Below, piece by piece: positions 6,988-10,126 of a stretch of DNA of 10,126 bases. The notes beneath the pieces were generated by a model. That model had not been told where the DNA came from, searched no databases, and saw nothing but the letters and a program-made list of their open reading frames with translations. The position numbers and the translations under genes are program-made. Each line of letters begins with the position of its first letter. The first letter of the stretch is position 1. The DNA lies in NCBI GenBank assembly GCA_017394565.1, contig JAFPXW010000138.1, forward strand, positions 1-10,126. Direction: 5' to 3'. The DNA is from Oscillospiraceae bacterium. Lineage in GTDB: Bacteria; Bacillota; Clostridia; Oscillospirales; Ruminococcaceae.

Positions 6988-9105
6988 TCACTCATCCGAA
7001 TGATCATTGACAATTTTCCGGACGCGCTCCTCTGCGCCAAGAAACGCCTCCGCAACCAGCGGATCAAAATGCGAACCTGCGTCCTCGCGGATAATGCCGA
7101 TGGCCTTCTCAAAGCTGAACGGCTCCTTGTAGCTGCGGCGCGAAACCAGCGCGTCAAATACATCTGCAACCGCCATAATGCGCGCCGAAAGCGGAATCGT
7201 TTCGCCTTTCAGCCCGTGCGGATAGCCCTTGCCGTTCCACTTTTCGTGATGGTACTCCGCCAGTTCTTTCGCAACCGCCAGATAGCCCGGTTCCGGTACC
7301 ATTTTGATCGCGCGGTCAATGATCTCACTGCCGTAGAGTGTGTGCTTCTGCATCGTGCGGAATTCCTCGTCCGTCAGCTTGCCGGGCTTATTCAGGATCG
7401 TATCGGAAATGTGGATCTTTCCCACGTCGTGCAGCGGCGCCGCACTGATGACGCTGCGGATGAATTCATCCGTCATCTCCTCCTGATAAAAGCCGCGTTT
7501 GCGCATTTCATCCGTGATGACCTCCACATAGGCAGCCGTTTTCTTGATATGGTCGCCGGTGTTCTGGTCACGGCTCTCCACCATGTCGGCCAGCACCATG
7601 ATCAGACCGTTCTGCATCTGCGAGATGGTCTCATTTTTGTACTGGATATCGGCGATATTATCCATGCTGTCCTGCGTGGTTTTTGCAATGGCATGGTACA
7701 GATTCTCGATCTCGTCGCCTGTCCGGATGCCCAGCTCGCGGATGCGTTTGACATTTTCCTCACGTGCCTTGTCACTGTCGTAGGCAAACGCACCGGTCGC
7801 ATACGCCATCGTGTTGATCGGCAGCACGATGCTCTGCTCAACGATCCACAGACTCACCGTCAGCGTCAGTACAAACATCACGATCACAAGGATCAGCAGC
7901 CGCACCGCAAAATTCCGCCGATAATCATGCAGATCATTCATCGAGATATCCACGCAGGCATAGCAGCGGCAGATGCCGGAACTGTCATAGACCGGCTTAT
8001 AGATGGTCAGAAGCCAGCCATAGCTGTCATCCGTGACCAGCGCGGGGATCTCATGCCCTGCCAGCAGATCGTCGATATACGGCTCGAAGCCTTCTTCAAA
8101 CGGGACAAAATCACCGGGCTCCGCGCCGGGAAATTCCTCCGTATCCAGATCGAAAACCGCATAGCACCCATCCTTGCGGATCTGGTACACATAAATAAAT
8201 TCCACCTCCGCGTTGCTGCCGCGAAGCCAGTAGAGCTTCTCCTCGATCTCGTTGTAATCCGGATGAGCTCTGCCCTGTGCGATGTAGGCATTGACATTGT
8301 CACCGTCGATGACAGATGCCACAGAATCAGCTAAATTCTCAGCAATGGTCATATGTTCTGCCTCGAGTGTCTTGCGGTACAGTACGGAACTGATCGCTGA
8401 CGCCGTCAGCATGATCAGCAGCGCAGAGATCGAAAGGCACGCCAGCAGCCGGATCCGGATGGAAACAGAGCGCGTTTTCTTCTCACGGATCGTTTTCTCG
8501 ATGCCGGACGGCAGTGGATTCTGCCAGACGCTGACCGACCGGAAGGAACGGCTCACATTGGCAGGCACGATCCAGAACACCGCCGTGCTGATCACCACGC
8601 TCAGCAAGCAGTCAAAAAAGGACAGGATCAGTGTTCCCAGCAGCATGGACGGAAAATCCAGCAGTCCCTTCGTCTGGTGGAGCCAGATCGACACGGGATC
8701 GGCGCCGGTCAGGGAACGCAAATGGACAAACCAGAGAAATACCGCACGCGGCACACCCATCACCACCGCCAGGATCGGCACGGCGATCAGCGGCCTGGCG
8801 GAATAGGGCTTGAAAAGCTTTTTGGAGAGCATCCCCAGCGTGATCGCCCCGATGAGACCGATCGCGCTGAAATATAGATTTGTCGTGTCAAATATCCCCA
8901 GGATCAGAAATGTCAGTGCACTGGCCAGCATCCCGGGGATGTATCCGCCGACAAGGATGCAGGCAAATGTGCCTGCCGAATCAAGATACAGGGTATCCGT
9001 CAGCAGCGAACCGAGCAGATTGACCACCGTTCCGCCGCCTATCAGTACAATATACCGCAGCAGCAGATCCCGGTTGCGGCTTTTTTGGATCTCAGATACT
9101 TTCAT
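6988..9105 (-). CDS. Membrane HD-GYP protein, probable c-di-GMP phosphodiesterase
   Basis: This 705-aa membrane signalling protein should hydrolyse cyclic di-GMP. An N-terminal block of about five membrane segments (roughly 15-34, 47-70, 77-96, 105-127, 152-180) resembles an ECF-type substrate-binding membrane module; that likeness is from general pattern only. A sixth segment (218-243) leads to an extracytoplasmic region (about 244-400) that looks like a Cache-type ligand sensor. Another membrane segment (402-423), a HAMP-like linker and the HD-GYP domain (about 497-690) follow. The catalytic set is present: H559-D560 in HDVGKI, KPGKLTDEE, H588, H619-H620, GKGYP (625-629) and D648. The ATG at 9105 has AGGAG 8 nt upstream. 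It has its own promoter and terminator. The ligand is unknown. Together with the GGDEF protein, synthesis and breakdown of the same messenger are both encoded here. Confidence 0.92.
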   Translation of the reverse strand: MKVSEIQKSRNRDLLLRYIVLIGGGTVVNLLGSLLTDTLYLDSAGTFACILVGGYIPGMLASALTFLILGIFDTTNLYFSAIGLIGAITLGMLSKKLFKPYSARPLIAVPILAVVMGVPRAVFLWFVHLRSLTGADPVSIWLHQTKGLLDFPSMLLGTLILSFFDCLLSVVISTAVFWIVPANVSRSFRSVSVWQNPLPSGIEKTIREKKTRSVSIRIRLLACLSISALLIMLTASAISSVLYRKTLEAEHMTIAENLADSVASVIDGDNVNAYIAQGRAHPDYNEIEEKLYWLRGSNAEVEFIYVYQIRKDGCYAVFDLDTEEFPGAEPGDFVPFEEGFEPYIDDLLAGHEIPALVTDDSYGWLLTIYKPVYDSSGICRCYACVDISMNDLHDYRRNFAVRLLILVIVMFVLTLTVSLWIVEQSIVLPINTMAYATGAFAYDSDKAREENVKRIRELGIRTGDEIENLYHAIAKTTQDSMDNIADIQYKNETISQMQNGLIMVLADMVESRDQNTGDHIKKTAAYVEVITDEMRKRGFYQEEMTDEFIRSVISAAPLHDVGKIHISDTILNKPGKLTDEEFRTMQKHTLYGSEIIDRAIKMVPEPGYLAVAKELAEYHHEKWNGKGYPHGLKGETIPLSARIMAVADVFDALVSRRSYKEPFSFEKAIGIIREDAGSHFDPLVAEAFLGAEERVRKIVNDHSDE

Positions 9106-9203
9106 ACTTTCAGCTCCTATATGGTACCCGATCGTACCGAATCAGCTATGCAGACAAATGCGAATGGCGCATCCGGAGAGCTGTACACATTTCATATATA
9201 TTT

Positions 9204-9209
9204 ATTATA
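9204..9209 (-). promoter_or_regulatory. -10 box of the HD-GYP gene promoter
   Basis: On the minus strand TGATATAAT gives a perfect -10 hexamer with the extended TGN motif. No good -35 hexamer is found at 16-18 nt, so an extended -10 or activator-dependent promoter is likely. The start site would be near 9197, with a leader of about 90 nt that contains a small GGTAC/GTACC inverted repeat (9123-9138). Confidence 0.65.
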
Positions 9210-9247
9210 TCACGTTTTTCTCACAGAATCATCACAGATAACTTCGG

Positions 9248-9270
9248 ATTTTACAAATTCTTTGTAAAAT
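9248..9270. repeat. Perfect 10-bp AT-rich palindrome, possible operator
   Basis: ATTTTACAAA (9248-9257) and its exact complement (9261-9270) are separated by TTC. The centre lies about 62 bp upstream of the predicted start site of the HD-GYP gene, the usual distance for a class I activator, and just outside the -35 box of the weak rightward promoter at 9273. A dimeric regulator site is plausible; the regulator is unknown. It could also form a weak hairpin in RNA. Confidence 0.45.
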
Positions 9271-9272
9271 AA

Positions 9273-9300
9273 TTGTGAACTATTGTGCTTTTTGTATAAG
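9273..9300 (+). promoter_or_regulatory. Weak candidate rightward promoter
   Basis: A TTGTGA -35-like box (9273-9278), a 16-nt spacer and TATAAG (9295-9300) could start a transcript near 9307. That transcript would run through the double hairpin at 9346-9373 towards the tRNA gene. The match is moderate and the region is AT-rich, so it could be chance. Confidence 0.3.
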
Positions 9301-9345
9301 TTTGAAAGAGATATACAATTCGTAGTAGCATCACAGAAGAGCCAG

Positions 9346-9373
9346 GACGGGGACTCGTCGGTGAGCCGGCACC
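9346..9373 (+). ncRNA. Candidate structured RNA: two back-to-back hairpins
   Basis: In an otherwise AT-rich gap lies a GC-rich island. It holds GACG-(GGGACT)-CGTC immediately followed by GGTG-(AGCCGG)-CACC: two 4-bp stems with 6-nt loops and no spacer. The loops are partly complementary (GG and CT of the first against AG and CC of the second), so a kissing contact is possible. A T5 run follows at 9386-9390. It matches no RNA family I can name. An alternative GGaCTC/GAGCC pairing also exists. Existence of a transcript is not shown. Confidence 0.25.
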
Positions 9374-9411
9374 CGAAATACAACCTTTTTGAAAAAATTT
9401 TTCTATAGGGG

Positions 9412-9440
9412 TTGACAAGCGTGAAATTTTGTGGTATAAT
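9412..9440 (+). promoter_or_regulatory. Strong promoter of the tRNA-Thr gene
   Basis: There is a consensus TTGACA (9412-9417), a 17-nt spacer and a consensus TATAAT (9435-9440) with an extended TGG in front. This is the best promoter in the window, as expected for a stable RNA gene. The start site near 9447 leaves a 5' leader of about 48 nt to be removed by RNase P. Confidence 0.92.
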
Positions 9441-9494
9441 AATTTATGTTGTGAACGGTACAGCACATTCGGGACATACAATTTCATATCAGAT

Positions 9495-9567
9495 GCTTGT
9501 GTAGCACAGCTGGTAGTGCAGCTCATTCGTAATGAGCAGGTCGCTGGTTCGAATCCGGTCACAAGCT
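9495..9567 (+). tRNA. tRNA-Thr (anticodon CGU)
   Basis: The 73-nt sequence folds into a complete cloverleaf. The acceptor stem GCTTGTG/CACAAGC is perfect, the D stem GCAC/GTGC is perfect, the anticodon stem is GCTCA/TGAGC with loop TTCGTAA, and the T stem is GCTGG/CCGGT with loop TTCGAAT. The anticodon CGU reads ACG threonine codons. The discriminator base is U and the CCA end is not encoded, so it is added after transcription. The gene stands alone with its own promoter and terminator. Confidence 0.97.
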
Positions 9568-9575
9568 CTCACACA

Positions 9576-9613
9576 AAAGCCGCTTAATGTGAATATTAAG
9601 CGGCTTTGCTTTT
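9576..9613 (+). terminator. Terminator of the tRNA-Thr gene
   Basis: A perfect 13-bp stem (9576-9588 with 9595-9607) encloses a 6-nt loop GTGAAT and is followed by GCTTTT. It begins 8 bp after the tRNA. Confidence 0.93.
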
Positions 9614-9749
9614 GGATATGGTCATTTTTCGGGGCAGACCTGCTGCGAGTCGCCCCACCCCGTGGGGAGTCCCCCTCCATCCACTTGCTTTCCAAAGTTG
9701 TTGGCATTGGTGTCCCCTTCCCCTATGGGAAGGACGATTCTTCCGGCAT
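9614..9749. other. Gene-free stretch rich in short GC hairpins
   Basis: No credible gene is seen. The stretch holds CCCCAC-CCC-GTGGGG, an overlapping alternative GGGG/CCCC pairing around GGGGAGTCCCC, and CCTTCCC-CTAT-GGGAAGG (9716-9733). The first two pairings exclude one another. It may be a degenerate dispersed repeat or part of the 3' region of the leftward dockerin gene. No function can be assigned. Confidence 0.4.
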
Positions 9750-9788
9750 AAAAAAAGTTCCGATAGATCAGTTCTATCGGAATTTTTT
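9750..9788 (-). terminator. Hairpin terminator, probably of the leftward dockerin gene
   Basis: A perfect 10-bp stem (TTCCGATAGA at 9758-9767 with 9773-9782, loop TCAGT) is flanked by an A tract (9750-9756) and a T tract (9783-9788), so it can work in both directions. For leftward transcripts it is the first terminator after the dockerin gene stop at 9964. Copy 2 of the 163-bp element lies between that stop codon and this hairpin. Confidence 0.75.
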
Positions 9789-9951
9789 AGAACCTGTCCA
9801 CATAGGGTGAATGTACGGATTTTCAGGCATAATTTTGTCAGAGACAAGGCAAAAATCCGCCGACGGGCTGTCGCCCTTCAAGGATTTTTAACGCAGTCAC
9901 TGGCAAAATTTGACGAAAAGACGTGCATGAATCCCTATGTGGACAGGTTCT
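9789..9951 (+). repeat. 163-bp inverted-repeat element, copy 2 (MITE-like)
   Basis: The ends 9789-9807 and 9933-9951 are perfect 19-bp inverted repeats. The internal arms AATTTTGTCAGAGAC and GTCACTGGCAAAATT match at 13 of 15 positions, and a central GGGC-TGTC-GCCC hairpin sits between them. Against copy 1 (reverse complement) there are five substitutions and no gaps. The left end abuts the T tract of a terminator; the right end is 12 bp from the stop codon of the dockerin gene. The outer flanks of both copies read alike (ATATA next to AGAACC), but the inner flanks do not. Confidence 0.87.
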
Positions 9952-9963
9952 TATATCATCGCA

Positions 9964-10125
9964 TCAGCCGCGTTCCGTCGTATCGGAAGCCAAGAACTCC
10001 GCAAGTGTTTCTGTTCCGCCTGCGCCGATATAGGCAGCATACTGGAGGATGGTGGCGGCATCGGCGGCGCTGAGGCTGCCGTCACCGTCAGCATCTGCGG
10101 CAGATGTCTGCGCATCGTTCAGCCC
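9964..10125 (-). CDS. C-terminal end of a dockerin protein (5' end outside window)
   Basis: The frame is open from the window edge to TGA at 9964-9966 and encodes the last 53 residues. It contains the second half of a type I dockerin: the calcium-binding loop DADGDGSLSAAD, with ligands at positions 1, 3, 5 and 12, then the helix AATILQYAAYIGAGG, and a short tail ending TTERG. The protein is therefore probably another secreted enzyme or structural component attached to a cellulosome through a cohesin; the catalytic part is outside the window. Residues at loop positions 10-11 are Ala-Ala, against Val-Phe and Val-Thr in the two repeats of the xylanase dockerin, so the two may bind different cohesins. 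The 163-bp element begins 12 bp after the stop. Confidence 0.85.
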   Translation of the reverse strand, partial: GLNDAQTSAADADGDGSLSAADAATILQYAAYIGAGGTETLAEFLASDTTERG

Positions 10126-10126
10126 G

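Noticed and set aside
7000..8334. 444-aa plus-strand frame opposite the HD-GYP gene
   Set aside because: It is a mirror of a high-GC coding region, with His/Arg/Gln-rich text and no ribosome-binding site or family likeness.
9340..9380. Hammerhead ribozyme
   Set aside because: A GGTGAG...CGAAA pattern and, on the other strand, CCGACGAG recall the core, but several invariant bases differ and the three stems do not form.
9251..9707. Minus-strand frames reading MTGFEPATCS and IRTSDLLITNELHYQ
   Set aside because: These are the well-known false proteins that arise opposite a tRNA gene; the tRNA-Thr cloverleaf explains the sequence.
1..10126. CRISPR array, prophage or transposase gene
   Set aside because: No regularly spaced direct repeats, phage genes or transposase motifs were found on either strand.

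Overview
The window looks like chromosomal DNA of a fibre-degrading Clostridia bacterium, most likely a Ruminococcus or close relative. The evidence is two dockerin-bearing proteins, a secreted CBM22-GH10-CBM22-dockerin-CE1 enzyme, Gram-positive ribosome-binding sites and -35/-10 promoters, and a tRNA-Thr without an encoded CCA end. Species cannot be fixed from the sequence alone.

Layout, left to right. (1) The first codons of an unidentified leftward gene (1-43), with a 163-bp inverted-terminal-repeat element just upstream (66-228). (2) A leftward membrane diguanylate cyclase (251-1360). (3) A compact divergent promoter region, then a rightward ABC-F ATPase of Uup/YfmR type (1608-3404) ending in a two-way terminator. 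(4) A leftward modular xylanase/feruloyl esterase gene (3462-6679). A one-base loss near 3910 breaks its CE1 domain, so it is read as a 981-aa frame plus a detached esterase tail. (5) Its promoter and a structured 118-nt leader. (6) A leftward membrane HD-GYP protein, probably a c-di-GMP phosphodiesterase (6988-9105), with its own promoter and terminator. (7) A 390-bp regulatory region with palindromes and a candidate small structured RNA. (8) A tRNA-Thr(CGU) gene with promoter and terminator. (9) A hairpin-rich stretch ending in a strong hairpin, then a second copy of the 163-bp element in opposite orientation (9789-9951). (10) The C-terminal end of another dockerin protein (9964 to the window end).

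Functionally, the window places cellulosome-type plant-wall degradation (the xylanase/esterase and the truncated dockerin protein) beside c-di-GMP turnover enzymes: one GGDEF synthase and one HD-GYP hydrolase flank the xylanase and ABC-F genes. Each complete gene has its own promoter, so this is a neighbourhood and not an operon. Control of the xylanase by c-di-GMP is only a hypothesis.

The most striking non-coding signal is the pair of 163-bp elements. They differ at 5 positions, have 19-bp terminal inverted repeats and internal stem-forming arms, and lie in opposite orientation around a 9.56-kb segment. They look like a MITE or similar non-autonomous repeat. The most striking coding signal is the single-base frameshift in the esterase domain.
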